Positions 1-10,400 of a stretch of DNA of 64,000 nt are shown here, piece by piece. The stretch is from NCBI RefSeq assembly GCF_005239225.2, contig NC_133286.1:20288572-20352571 (forward strand), given 5' to 3'. Made by a program: the position numbers and the translations under genes. Within the stretch, counting starts at the first letter, position 1, and each line of letters starts with the position of its first letter. The stretch is from Populus alba (taxonomy: Eukaryota > Streptophyta > Magnoliopsida > Malpighiales > Salicaceae). The notes beneath the pieces are model-generated. The model saw nothing but the letters and a program-made list of their open reading frames with translations, was not told the DNA's origin and did no database searches.

Positions 1-230
1 AATTGATCTCCTTTATTTACTAAATTAAATTTCCTGCACTTGCGGGAATGCCTGGTTGGTAGAGATGAGATGGATGATTCCTCTCTCAATAATATTGTTT
101 CTTGTCTATTTTAGTAAGGATTTTGGTTATTGTCATCTTGTTTTAAACTTGCATAATAGCAAATTAAGAGAGGGACACTTTTATCATCATATTATAGTCA
201 ATAAAAGACATATCCGTAATAAAATATTAT
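1..230 (+). repeat. SOT upstream block B, copy 1
   Basis: This stretch closely matches 6923-7140 and 10184-10400, including the run from aattgatctcc to the segment before agtcaata. The 6923 copy lies upstream of a sulfotransferase gene, so this is a duplicated 5' flank of the array. Here no SOT body follows; the sequence passes directly into a SOT 3'-flank fragment. The window edge cuts the block. Confidence 0.75.
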
Positions 231-244
231 TGAGAGAGGAATCA

Positions 245-356
245 TTTATAATTAAGTCCTGAGATTTTAAGTTCTTTTTCTCCTTATGGTAATTTGATTT
301 TCAGTTTAATCTTTGTATCTGGAAATGTCATAAAATAATTCATAGGCATGAAATCA
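245..356 (+). repeat. Orphan SOT 3'-flank fragment
   Basis: The segment starting tttataattaagtcctgaga matches the DNA found about 300 bases after the stop of the 15.4-kb pseudogene (near 16680-16790) and of the 17.1-kb gene (near 18400-18510). It is the downstream flank of a sulfotransferase unit with no coding body in front of it. The likely cause is deletion or unequal exchange within the array. Confidence 0.65.
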
Positions 357-604
357 ATATTTGTTTAGAAGCAGTTGTTTAAAAATAAATTTTAAAAAAT
401 TAAAAAAATATAATTTAAATAAAAAATATTTTAAAAAACAATCATTAACATAAATTTATCTACGCATTTAATTGGAATCAAGCTTGTTAAATCTTGACAT
501 CACATTTAGATTGTTAAGTGGAATTTTAATGAAATCAAATATTAAATCAGTAAATAAATACAAGCAAAAAAGGAATTATTAAATAAATAAAGTATAAAAA
601 AAGA

Positions 605-790
605 GATACTTAAAGTATGTTTAGCAGTATGGTATTTGTTGTTTTTCAAATAACTTTTTCATGCCGAAATGCATGTCAATAATATTTTTTTATTTTTAAA
701 AAATTATTTTTATATCAGCACATTAAAACAATCTAAAACATTTAAATTAAATTTTATGAGGATGTTGTTTGCAAAAAAAAAAAAAATTAA
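605..790 (+). mobile_element. Short MITE-like repeat, copy 1
   Basis: It shares its order of motifs with 18760-18962 and, inverted, with 60600-60845: gtttagcagtat, a stretch with aaataactttttcatgc, atgcatgtcaat, then atatcagcacattaaaa. About 190 bases and non-coding, it fits a non-autonomous transposon family. I recall such repeats as very common in Populus but could not search for it. The ends are not sharply defined. Confidence 0.5.
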
Positions 791-1562
791 CGTTCTCTTT
801 ATCTCCGCTGTGGCATGGGTGCAGGACGAGAGATAGCCTCCAAGAAATAACGAAAGATTACGTAAAAAATGAATCGTCGGTCATTTAATGTTATTTGAGA
901 CATTAGTTAAGTTTTTAAAATAATATTATTTTAAAATAAGTTTTTTTTTAAAAAAAACACAATGGATTTTTATCAGGTTTTTCTTGAGTTGATTAGGTTG
1001 AGAGTTAACCTAGGTTTTTAACCGAATAACACCAAGTCAATTCAGATCACAAGTCGAGTTATTCACTTGAGTAGGGTTTTAAAATAATGATAAGAGAGTG
1101 GTTTGGTAGTTAAAGAATTTTGTTCTTCTTTTTAACTAAGAAGTTGTTTGGAATTGTGATTGTTTTGATATACTGATATTAAAAATATTTTTTTATAAAT
1201 TTAAAAATATTATTTTAAATTTATTCACAAATAAAAAATATTTTAAAAATTAATTTTTACCCTATTTTCAAACACCAATAAAAAAAAATCCACTTTATGT
1301 AAGTCTTCACGACTGTTTTCAGTAGTGTTAGTTTTTCTTCAAGCTTCTGAAACGGAGTGTTCCTCCAAGTCGTTGTGTTAACTGTTAACTGCTTTGCTTT
1401 TCTTCATAGACCTGGAAAGTCACGTGTGCTGAACAAATAATTGTGGACTGTATGACAGAAGAGATACAGAAAATGACTTTTATTATCAATAGTTTGTTCT
1501 TATCGGAACCATATTTATCAGGCGGGTGGATTCAGTTAAGAAACTGAATCCCGAGTTATATG

Positions 1563-1860
1563 ATTTGATCTGAATTAATTTTAAAAAAATTAAAATTTTA
1601 ATATTTTATATAAAAAAATTAAAAAACAATCTAGATAAATATAATTTAAAAAATTATTTTGAAAATTTTTTTATTCCACATTAAAAAAATATTATAATAA
1701 TATGTTATCTTGCTTAAGTTGAAATATTTAAATTAAAAAAATTTGTTATAATACATTGAAAAAAATATTTTTTTCTTGTGAATATAAATTACATATATTA
1801 AAAGAATTTAAATTTTACATTAAAAAAATATAATATTTTTCTAGTATTTATATAATAAAA
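1563..1860 (+). repeat. AT-rich dispersed repeat, copy 1
   Basis: Order and spacing of motifs match 2941-3232: a ttaaaattttaatatttt run, then aaaaaattatttt, a pyrimidine stretch before 'ttaaagtatttaaat'-like sequence, a 'ttgtgaa' segment and 'atatttttctag(t/a)atttatat' near the end. It is probably a diverged transposon fragment and shows no coding potential. Confidence 0.5.
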
Positions 1861-2163
1861 TATAAAAAGAATCCATAAAAAAATATAAAAAAATCTATTA
1901 CTAGAATAAAAAACATATTTAAAAAACAAGAGTCTCAATCTAATTTTGTTGGATTATCTGGTCACGAGTTAACCGGATTTTATTTCCCGTGTACTTCCTC
2001 AGTTCCTCTTCTATTTTTACTCGTGCACTTGTGAAGTCATGATTTCAATCTATCCACGTCATCACAATCGTACTAGACAAAAAAAAAAAAAAAAAGAGTC
2101 ATGCGTACAACGTGGTTAAATAAAATTGACATGAGAATACAAAAAAAATAATAAAAAGCAAGT

Positions 2164-2241
2164 GGTTGGGTGACGCCTGAACGGCTGAAATTTTAAAAAT
2201 AAAAAGTGGGTAGTTGGGTGACGCCTGAACGGCTGAAATTC
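2164..2241 (+). repeat. 47-bp direct duplication
   Basis: The motif ggttgggtgacgcctgaac plus cggctgaaatt occurs at about 2164 and again at about 2212. It is a simple local tandem duplication in non-coding DNA. Confidence 0.8.
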
Positions 2242-2435
2242 TTCTATCTTTTGTGCCAGCTCAAATGAACAGGAATTGGGGTCCCACACCAACTCTGGTC
2301 TGGAAAATCGAATCTCGACATAATCTTTTATGTTTTTTTTTTTTATTTGTTTTATTAGCTGTAAAAGAAACTTTTTGTACACTTAATTTTTTTTATACGA
2401 GCAAACACAATTTTCCGTGCCAATAAATGTTTAAT

Positions 2436-2590
2436 AACTTTGATTTCAATAATGCAGAAATGCACCGTGGAGCATATAATATAATGGCAATGTTGAGGTA
2501 GGTCAGGCTCCAAAATCATGTGACGAGGACCCTCTCTGTAATTAACGTGTCTGCCAATTAACTAACTAAAAACATGAGCATTCATAAAAA
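2436..2590 (+). repeat. SOT flank block A, copy 1
   Basis: The run with atgcaccgtggagcatata matches 5688-5797 and 9985-10160, followed by the atgtgacga and ccctctctgt segments. This is the oldest-looking copy. It carries the unoccupied form of the site where the hAT-like element sits near 5797. Confidence 0.75.
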
Positions 2591-2940
2591 ATATATGTAT
2601 ATTAACTAGTATATTTAATGGCCCTATGTAGCGGGTAAATATTTTTTTTTAATATTTAAAAAATATTAAGAGCATAAAAAGATTTTTTTAAGTATTTTAG
2701 CTTGATAATAATGTTAGATCCAAGAGTCTTGTATTTGTAACCATGCTAGGACAAGTAACTTGAGTAAATCTGATAGTCATGGCAAATTCAAGGTTTTTGG
2801 ATTTGCATTTATACCAGAACAAGTAACTTGGGTTTGGAAGTCATACTAGACCCAACCATGCGATATTATAGTTATCAAACCTGGTTTGACGTTTACCTAA
2901 CCATGATGTCATGTCTCAGGTCAAATGAGCTGACCCATAT

Positions 2941-3232
2941 CAACCCTGAAAAATTAAAAAAAATTAAGATTTTAATATATTATATAAAAAAATTAAAAAA
3001 TAATTCATGTTCATAAGCTAAAAAATTATTTCAAAAAAGGGTTTTTTATTTCATGTTAGAAAGATATTATCTTATCCTATCAAGTTAAAGTATTTAAATA
3101 TAAAAAATTATTCGAGATTGAAAAACACATAATTTTTTTTTGTGAACATGAAGTATATATATAAATAGACTTCAAATCTCGTGTTGAAAAACTAAAATAT
3201 TTTTCTAGAATTTATATAGTAAACTTGTAAAC
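2941..3232 (+). repeat. AT-rich dispersed repeat, copy 2
   Basis: Second copy of the repeat at 1563-1860, with the same succession of A/T motifs and the same 'atatttttctag' end motif. Non-coding. Confidence 0.5.
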
Positions 3233-4300
3233 TAACGGAAAATGATGAAAAAAGAAAAACAATTTTTTTTAAAAAAAGTCTCTACCAGGTTTACACATTG
3301 TACCATATAAAGAAGGTATGGTTACGTTTCTAGTTTGATAGCTGATGACTATATTCCGGGAAGCATATCACATGCCTTCTTAATTGTGCGACGGCTATCC
3401 ACTCACCGGAGAGTATGGAACACACGCTATTAGTTTTTTTTAAAAAATAAAAAAATATAATGTAAAATATATAAAAACATCTTTTATGGTTAACATACCT
3501 ATATAATTTCATTGTTACAGTTCACCATAATCGATGTATAAAAGTATAGTAAAATCACGGCTACCACCTTCAATTTCTTGCACTTACGGGGAATGCCTGA
3601 TTATTTTAAATAAATGTTCCGATCCACGTGATTGGTAAAGAAGAGATGGATGCCACAGTATATTCCTGTTTTATTCGCGTAAAAAAATAATATGAAAATA
3701 TAAAAAAAATATTAATTGTAAAAAAAAATAAAATTTAATTTAATTTTTTTAAAAATACTTTTAAAATTTAAAAATAAATAAATAATATCAAATGTCAGGC
3801 TATTCGAGAGTATCCTAACAGTTATATTTTAAATTATTTCTAGTTTATAAATATATTAAAATAATATTTTATATTTTTTTAATTTTTTTTAAAATTAACA
3901 TATTAAAATAAATTGAAAATATAAAAAAATTAAAGTAAAAAAAATAAATTTTTAAATTTTAAAAATATTTTTAAGACACAAAAATAAATGTTCGGTTGTT
4001 TTAGAGCTGATTGAGGATCATCATTTAATTTATTATTTGAAATAATAATTTAAAATTTAAAAACCTTATAGAAAAAAAAAAAAGCTTTCGTTGTATAATG
4101 TTTTTTTTTTTTCCTCATTCTCCTTTTCTAGAATGAAAATGTTGAAGTATTTTCAACTTATATTATACCGTCAACAAAAGTTTTAATCGTGTCATCCTTC
4201 CGTTTCTCAACAAGGAGCTTTTTGCCTTTTAATATAAAAATATATATTTTTTACTATTATTTTCATGAGTGATAAATGGACATGTACTGTTGTACACTGA
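3233..4300. other. AT-rich 5' region of the first SOT gene
   Basis: No gene is visible. A degenerate partial copy of upstream block B lies near 3566-3660 (tttcttgcacttacgggga, then gagatggatg). The rest is low-complexity A/T sequence leading to the TATA box at 4307. Confidence 0.5.
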
Positions 4301-4306
4301 TTCGGC

Positions 4307-4314
4307 TATATAAA
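4307..4314 (+). promoter_or_regulatory. TATA box of SOT gene 1
   Basis: TATATAAA lies 90 bases before the ATG at 4397. Transcription would start near 4338, giving a leader of about 60 bases. The fit is by position and consensus only. Confidence 0.6.
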
Positions 4315-4396
4315 TGCATGGAGAGCCAGCTATGATGGCACTGGGCTCTTCTGAACCATCCCCTGCTCACCGCACCATTTCTCCTTCGTTATCTTC

Positions 4397-5386
4397 ATGG
4401 AGACGACCACAATCTCTTCAAACGGAGAAAGCGAGCTAAAAGATGAGATTCAAGGCTTGCTTGCAAGCTTTCCTAGTGAGAGAAACTGGGATGGAGCTCC
4501 CCTTTATTTCTATAAAGGGGTCTGGTATCCAGTTTTCGCCATTAGAGGTGCTCTTTCCTTTCAAAAACATTTCATTGCACAAGACACGGATATAATACTA
4601 GCGAGCATGCCAAAATCAGGCACCACCTGGTTAAAAGCTCTCACGTTCTCTGTGGTAAACCGCAACATTTACAGTCCCAAACAGAGTCCCTTACTTGCTA
4701 CCCCTCCTCATGAACTCGTTCGTTTCTTTGAGATCGACCTTTACTCAAAAAACCAGCTCCCAGATCTCAAACAACTTCCTTCCCCAAGGATTTTCAGCTC
4801 TCACTCCCATTACGGAACCTTGCCACAGTCCATTAGAGATTCTGGTTGCAAGATTGTTTACATATGCAGGAATCCTTTGGATCAACTTGTCTCTTATTTT
4901 CATTTTGCTCGCAAGTTCAAACGAGAGAATTACAAGCCTTTATCATCGATTGATGAAGGTTTCGACAACGTTTGTCTTGGTATCCTGAGTCATGGACCCT
5001 TTTGGGATAACGTGTTGGGGTATTGGAAGGCAAGCTTAGAGAGACCAGACAAGGTGCTGTTCTTGAAATATGAAGACTTGAAGGAGGATATAATCTCTAA
5101 CTTGAAGAAAATCGCTGAGTTCTTGGGAATTCCTTTCACCGACGAAGAAGAAAAGGAAGGGGTTATTGAAGAAATATCAAGGCTGTGCAGCTTAGACAGT
5201 CTCAGGAATTTGGAAGTGAACAAAAATAGTGTTCGTCCTTCTGGGCTTCCAAACAGTTCCTTCTTCAGGAAAGGAGAGGTGGGTGACTGGGTAAATCATC
5301 TGAGTCCTTCCATGGCTGAGAATTACCTGAAGATCGTGGAAGAGAAGTTGAGTGGATCTGGTTTAACCTTCAGAACATCTCAATAA
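4397..5386 (+). CDS. Cytosolic sulfotransferase (SOT) 1
   Basis: Intronless, 329 residues, typical of plant cytosolic SOTs, which move sulfate from PAPS to hydroxyl groups of small molecules such as hydroxyjasmonate or flavonoids. Visible motifs are the 5'-phosphosulfate loop PKSGTTW at residues 72-78, the probable catalytic His136 in FSSHSHYG, the 3'-phosphate segment RNPLDQLVS at 158-166, and the C-terminal RKGEVGDW at 291-298. The start is the first ATG after the TATA box. It is the most divergent copy in its N-terminal half (for example METTTISSNGESELK, absent elsewhere), while its last ~125 codons are almost identical in DNA to the other copies. The overall pattern resembles the Arabidopsis SOT15/SOT16-18 group. 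The acceptor substrate cannot be read from the sequence. Confidence 0.93.
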   Translation: METTTISSNGESELKDEIQGLLASFPSERNWDGAPLYFYKGVWYPVFAIRGALSFQKHFIAQDTDIILASMPKSGTTWLKALTFSVVNRNIYSPKQSPLLATPPHELVRFFEIDLYSKNQLPDLKQLPSPRIFSSHSHYGTLPQSIRDSGCKIVYICRNPLDQLVSYFHFARKFKRENYKPLSSIDEGFDNVCLGILSHGPFWDNVLGYWKASLERPDKVLFLKYEDLKEDIISNLKKIAEFLGIPFTDEEEKEGVIEEISRLCSLDSLRNLEVNKNSVRPSGLPNSSFFRKGEVGDWVNHLSPSMAENYLKIVEEKLSGSGLTFRTSQ

Positions 5387-5621
5387 AGTGCAAATCTATG
5401 GGATGCGTTCTCCTTGATTCCCTTGTGTTTTTGTGAGCGTGGATATCTATTATTGTTCAGTGAACCCTCCTTGTTGCTTTCTTAACTAAAAATTAAGATC
5501 TTGGATCTCAAAACTTCATAGCATCTGACATGGATGCTAATGAAACCTTCATTGTTTTATTTAATTTTTATTCCAATGTCAGTTTCTATAATTATTGTCT
5601 CACTTCTACTTTGATAAGATA

Positions 5622-5797
5622 GATGAACCTGTAATTAATTAATCCAATCAAGATTTTTAAAATAATAAGAGCACTGAATTTCAATAACTTTGATCTCAAT
5701 AATGAATAAATGCACCGTGGAGCATATAATATATTCGCAATGTACAGGCATGAGGAAATCTTGGGGCGGGTCGATACAAAATTATGTGACGAAGAAC
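5622..5797 (+). repeat. SOT flank block A, copy 2 (5' part)
   Basis: It matches 9927-10095 from gaacctgtaattaattaat through the gcaccgtggagcatata run to tgtgacgaag. The block is interrupted at 5797 by the hAT-like element and resumes at 6847. Confidence 0.85.
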
Positions 5798-6838
5798 TAG
5801 TGGTGGAGCTAGAATTTTTTAAATGAAATGATAAATTACTAAAAAATATTATATTATATAAACATGTATTAAAAATCAATTCAAACAAATATACTAACTC
5901 ATATAAAATAAAATTAATTTAAAAATATTTTTAAAATAAAAAAACTTACAAAAAAATAGTTTTTTTCTTTTCTTTTTTTAAGAAAAAACTTACCTGAAGG
6001 TTTGCACGCACGTGTTAATTCTTCTCCAAGGCTCCATCAAAACACAAATTGTCTGATGAAAAAAAAAAACAAAAAAAAATATGAATTATTTAATCATTTG
6101 TCCTGATTATTTTATAAGAAGGCCTAATAAAATTACCATCATAAAAAGGATCCAATCTCAAACTAAAACAATTTTAATTCTATAAATATCAATCTTTACT
6201 TACCACTGATAACAATTGAAAAAGTTTAATTCCATACTGTAACCAATTTAATAGGAAATTATATAACCTTTAATTAATTCAAAAAAATTAAATCAATGTC
6301 TATTGTTTAAAATCTTGCTTGGTATCTACCATTCACCTTTAATTGATTCAAAACATTATACGTACCAAAACCATTAAATTATTATAACCTTAATATTTTC
6401 AATAACTAATTGTAAAATAATAAAATTAAAATTAGATAATAAAAAAATAGAAAAAATAAAAGAAATTTATCTAAAGTAAAAAAAATTACTTGTTTAATTG
6501 GACTTGAAGAAAAAATTATACAAGGAAGAGAGGCAGGGAACATTAGCTTAAAAAAAAATAGAAAAGCTCTCGGATAATGAGTGGAAGAAGAAGAAAGAAA
6601 AGAAAAACGTTCAGGGAAATGGGAAATGAGAAATGAGCTGGAGTGAGTATTGAAACCTAAACATAAAATATATATATTATTTATTATATTAAAATACAAG
6701 TCAACAATATTTTCTTTGTGGCTCTGCGTGTGTAAATCCCTCACGCTCTCATTATATTATTATATTAATATAAAAAATATTTTTAAAAAATATTAAGGGA
6801 CAATTGCCTCTTTTTTACCCTACGCGGCTCGGCCACTG
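5798..6838 (+). mobile_element. Non-autonomous hAT-like DNA transposon
   Basis: The insert is 1041 bases, flanked by an exact 8-bp direct repeat CGAAGAAC (5790-5797 and 6839-6846), the length expected for hAT elements. Its ends are imperfect inverted repeats: TAGTGGTGGAGCT on the left and, read inward on the other strand, CAGTGGCCGAGCC on the right (9 of 13 match). Both the 9.9-kb copy (tgacgaagatcctctct near 10091) and the 2.4-kb copy (tgacgaggaccctctct near 2521) continue without an insert. The interior is AT-rich with no transposase, so it would need one supplied in trans. Confidence 0.85.
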
Positions 6839-6846
6839 CGAAGAAC

Positions 6847-7140
6847 CTCTCTATATCTATAATTAATTAACTAAAAACATAGCATTCATCCAACAGACAC
6901 GCATGTGACAATATACGTTTATTAATTGATCTCCTTTATTTACTAAATTAAATTTCCTGCAATTGCGGGACTGCCAGCTGGTTGGTGGAGATGAGATGGA
7001 TGATCCATGGTTCAATAATACTGTTTCTTGTCTATTTTAATTAGGATCTTGGTTATTGTCATTTTGTTTTAAACTTGCATAATAACAAATTAAGAGAGGG
7101 ACACTTTTATCATCATATTATAGTCAATAAAGATGTATCT
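6847..7140 (+). repeat. SOT upstream blocks A (end) and B, copy 2
   Basis: After the hAT-like insert the duplicated sequence resumes (ctctctatatctataattaa) and runs through block B, matching 10103-10400. It lies 360-650 bases upstream of SOT gene 2. The 7141-7440 stretch after it is A/T-rich with no gene. Confidence 0.85.
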
Positions 7141-7440
7141 ATTATAAAATGATAATAAATTTCACATTTGTAATTAACAAAAGTGAAAAGCAATTAAAAA
7201 TAAAAATAAAAGTGTATTTGAAAACATAACAACAATTTAAAGTGTTTTTTTATTTTAAAATATATTAAATAATATTTTTTAAATTATTTTTTATATCAAC
7301 TTTTTAAAATGATTTAAAAATATATATTAAAATTAATTTTAAATAAATAAAATTTAATTTAAAAAAAAATACAGTTTAAACCATTTCAATAACCAAGTCA
7401 ATAATCAATTTCGTCATCTTCCAATCACAATATTCGAAAC

Positions 7441-7494
7441 ACCCATATAATCAATAAAAAATAAAATGAAATCCCTTTTTCCTGTCTATAAATA
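7441..7494 (+). promoter_or_regulatory. Conserved core promoter with TATA box, SOT gene 2
   Basis: TATAAATA at 7487-7494, preceded by catataatcaataaaa, is shared almost base for base with 16984-17035 upstream of SOT gene 4. The TATA spacing predicts transcription starting near 7515-7525. That is downstream of the first in-frame ATG at 7506 and upstream of the ATG at 7599, and is why the shorter start was chosen. Confidence 0.65.
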
Positions 7495-7598
7495 AATATG
7501 TGGAAATGAGCTACTTCCATAGTCCCTTGAGTTTCCCCTCTTCTATTGCTACACTTCTTCTCCTATTTCCATCTAACATCTTCAACCAAAAGCCCTCA

Positions 7599-8549
7599 AT
7601 GGCAGAAGATCTCCAGGAATTGATCGTCAACCTTCCCAGAGAGAAAAACCTTGATGGCACGAATTCTCTCTATCTGTTCAAAGGGGTCTGGGTTTCAGCT
7701 TACGTGTTAAGAGCTGTAGATTCCTTTCAACGCCACTTCATTGCTCAAGACACCGATATAATTGTAGCTAGCATGCCGAAATCCGGTACTACTTGGGTCA
7801 AAGCCCTTACCTTCTCCGTCGCAAAACGCCACCTCTATGACCTCAGAGAAAGTCCTTTACTCACCACCCCACCTCATGAGCTGGTGCCTTTTTTCGAGAC
7901 TGACCTTTACATGAAAGACCCGCACCCAAATCTTGAACAACTTCCTCCTCCAAGAATCTTCGGTTGTCACTCCCATTTTGCAAATTTGCCAGAATCCATT
8001 AGAAATTCCAAGTGTAAAGTTGTGTACATTTTCAGAAATCCATTGGACCAAGTTGTCTCTTTCTTTCAGTTTGCACACCAGTTCAAACACGATGGCACAC
8101 CTTTATTATCGTTAGATGAATGTTATGAGAACATTTGTCGTGGAGTCCTCGGTCAGGGACCTTTCTGGGATAATGTGCTGGGGTACTGGAAAGCAAGCTT
8201 AGAGAGACCAGACAAGGTGTTGTTCTTAAAATATGAAGACTTGAAGGAGGATATAATCTCTAACTTGAAGAAAATCGCTGAGTTCTTGGGAATTCCTTTC
8301 ACCGACGAAGAAGAAAAGGAAGGGGCTATTGAAGAAATATCAAGGCTGTGCAGCTTAGACAATCTCAGGAATTTGGAAGTGAACAAAAATGGTGTTCGTC
8401 CTTCTGGGGCTCCAAACAGTTCCTTCTTCAGGAAAGGAGAGGTGGGTGACTGGGTAAATTATCTGAGTCCTTCCATGGCTGAGAATTACCTGAAGATCGT
8501 GGAAGAGAAGTTGAGTGGATCTGGTTTAACCTTCAGAACATCTCAATAA
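7599..8549 (+). CDS. Cytosolic sulfotransferase (SOT) 2
   Basis: Intronless, 316 residues from the ATG at 7599 (MAEDLQELIV). An in-frame ATG at 7506 would add 31 mostly hydrophobic residues, but it lies only about 12 bases after the TATA box, so it is probably not transcribed. It has PKSGTTW, the HSHF segment with the probable catalytic His, RNPLDQVVS and RKGEVGDW. It is close to SOT gene 4 over its whole length and to gene 1 only in the C-terminal part. The role would be PAPS-dependent sulfation of a small hydroxylated molecule in the cytosol, with the acceptor unknown. The 3' flank is shared with gene 1 for about 150 bases, supporting tandem duplication. Confidence 0.92.
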   Translation: MAEDLQELIVNLPREKNLDGTNSLYLFKGVWVSAYVLRAVDSFQRHFIAQDTDIIVASMPKSGTTWVKALTFSVAKRHLYDLRESPLLTTPPHELVPFFETDLYMKDPHPNLEQLPPPRIFGCHSHFANLPESIRNSKCKVVYIFRNPLDQVVSFFQFAHQFKHDGTPLLSLDECYENICRGVLGQGPFWDNVLGYWKASLERPDKVLFLKYEDLKEDIISNLKKIAEFLGIPFTDEEEKEGAIEEISRLCSLDNLRNLEVNKNGVRPSGAPNSSFFRKGEVGDWVNYLSPSMAENYLKIVEEKLSGSGLTFRTSQ

Positions 8550-8734
8550 GTGCAAATCTATGGGATGCGTTCTCCTCAATTCCCTTGTGTTCAGTGAACC
8601 CTTCTTGTTGCTTTCTTAACTAAAAATTAAGATCTTGGATCTCAAAACTTCATGGCATCTGACATGGATGCTAATTAAACCCTTCATTGTTTTGTTTAAT
8701 TTTTATTCCAACGTCAGTTTTTATAAGGTTTTTT

Positions 8735-8850
8735 TTTCTAATAATAACCAAAAAGACTTTGTTTTTTTTTTTTTTTTTTTTTTTTTTTATCACTCCCAAC
8801 AACAAGTTTCCAGTAAGAAGATGATAAACGATCACAGGTGCCAGCAATGT
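8735..8850 (+). repeat. SOT downstream block C, copy 1
   Basis: A poly-T stretch followed by aagtttccagtaagaagatg and a 'gccagcaat' end. It matches 13823-13900 after the SOT relic and partly 16807-16850 after the pseudogene, so it belongs to the duplicated 3' flank of the units. Confidence 0.6.
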
Positions 8851-9155
8851 TTATGACATATCTAAGTCAAGCTCGGTCACCCCCGACTAGATCATAAAGA
8901 TTGCAGCGTACGTAGTCCAATTCGGTCTACAGTTTTCACTTCATCAATTATCAAAATATTTCTTTTCATAATAATACGTTTTGAATTTGTGATTAAGTTG
9001 GTTAATTGATTGAGTAACGTTGAATAGATCAATTAGTATATTAAGAACTAAAAGATGAGGAGGGACGAAGAGAGAAGAAGACGAAGACGAAGAAGGTGGC
9101 AATACTAGCTATCGACATAAAAGAAAGATAAAACGCAGCGTTTCCTACCTCTTCA

Positions 9156-9416
9156 TTAATCAAAACTCTGTGTTTTAAGTCCAAGGCACCCAACGGTCTG
9201 ATCATTTGAATCCTTCTGCCCTAACTCCCCCTCTGGCTCCATCTCACTGAAATCCATCGGGAACAATGCCTCCCCCGTATCAACACCCTTGTCCGCAAGG
9301 GTAAAATCTTGGGAACCTCCGATAAAGGTCCTCCAATAAACTTCCCATGTATGACCTCTGAAGAAGACGACCCTTTCCACAATACCAGCACTTAAATAGC
9401 TGCTTTGAGAATACAT
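9156..9416 (-). CDS. Orphan 86-codon open frame, unrecognised
   Basis: The frame starts at an ATG at 9416 and runs to a stop at 9156. Its composition is unlike the surrounding A/T noise: mixed residues with a WEVYWRTFIGG segment and an acidic part (MDFSEMEPEGEL). I do not recognise the family. It lies in about 1 kb of DNA present after SOT gene 2 but missing from the matching place after gene 1, so it may be a captured gene fragment or retrocopy piece. Expression is doubtful. Confidence 0.3.
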   Translation of the reverse strand: MYSQSSYLSAGIVERVVFFRGHTWEVYWRTFIGGSQDFTLADKGVDTGEALFPMDFSEMEPEGELGQKDSNDQTVGCLGLKTQSFD

Positions 9417-9614
9417 TGTGAGGGATCTCAGTTATAAAAGTAAAACACAAAACATGATTTGTGATTTTATAGTATTTGAAGCACCATCCATGGATTTAAG
9501 GTATATTTATACTGAATCGGAGAGTCATGCTTGAATATGTGACCTTGTTTCAATGCGCTATCACAAAACTAACTTTTAATTTTTTTATTTTTTATTTTTA
9601 GATTAAATTCCGAG

Positions 9615-9690
9615 TCAGTTTGTGCATATCTCAACTAATTTTACAGATCCTGAAAATTAACAATTATATAAATTTTCCTAAAAAAACTCT
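9615..9690 (+). repeat. Dispersed repeat fragment
   Basis: The segment catatctcaactaatttta, then cagat..gaaaattaacaattatata, resembles 31230-31290 (tatatttcaactaatttca, cagatttta, gttaacgattatata). It is probably a diverged copy of a short dispersed element. Confidence 0.4.
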
Positions 9691-9926
9691 AACTCATAAT
9701 TATTGAAAAACAAATTCAAAACCTGACTAATTAAACTACTTCACAAAGTTAACTAACCTTCTATTTTAATTTATAAGATGGAATTGAGTCACCACACCAC
9801 CATTCGATGATGCCACAACATTTCATTATGAGACAGTTGTGGTTCAATTACACAATAGCTAGGATTGAATTAAAAATAAATAAATGAGAATCGACTCGAT
9901 CAGATTCTACTGTATGATTAGGTAGG

Positions 9927-10400
9927 TGAACCTGTAATTAATTAATCTAATCAAGATTTTTAAAATAATAAGAGCACTGAATTCAATAACTTAGATCTCA
10001 ATAATGAATAAATGCACCGTGGAGCATATAATATAATGGCGAAAAGTAGGGGCATGAGGGAATCTTGGGGCGGGTCACTCCAAGATTATGTGACGAAGAT
10101 CCTCTCTATTATATCTACAATTAATTAACTAAAAACATAGCATTCATCCAACAGACGTGCATGTAACAATATACGTTTATTAATCGATCTCCTTTATTTA
10201 CTAAATTAAATTTCCTGCAATTGCGGGACTGCCAGCTGGTTGGTGGAGATGAGATGGATGATCCATGGCTCAATAATATTGTTTCTTGTCTATTTTAATT
10301 AGCTAGGATCTTGGTTAATGTCATCTTGTTTTAATTAAACTTGCATAATGAAAAATTAAGAGAGGGACATTTTTATCATCATATAATAGTCAACAGACGT
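9927..10400 (+). repeat. SOT upstream blocks A+B, copy 3 (uninterrupted)
   Basis: It is the same composite block as 5622-7140 but without the hAT-like insertion. No SOT body follows for 5 kb; repeats and a relic fill the gap before the pseudogene at 15.4 kb. Confidence 0.85.

Larger units (their letters stand above)
357..2435. other. AT-rich intergenic stretch
   Basis: No gene is visible. Short open frames here are low-complexity A/T runs. It holds a MITE-like copy (605-790), an AT-rich dispersed repeat (1563-1860) and a small direct duplication (2164-2241). Confidence 0.6.

Noticed and set aside
56..262. 68-codon open frame at the window start
   Set aside because: It lies in the duplicated upstream block and is not kept open in the other copies.
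6406..6744. 112-codon - frame inside the hAT-like element, considered as transposase
   Set aside because: It consists mostly of Phe, Leu and Ser from A/T-rich sequence and shows none of the hAT transposase motifs such as the dimerisation region.
7500..7598. N-terminal extension of SOT gene 2 beginning at GTG or ATG 7506
   Set aside because: GTG is not a nuclear plant start, and the ATG at 7506 lies before the transcription start predicted from the TATA box.
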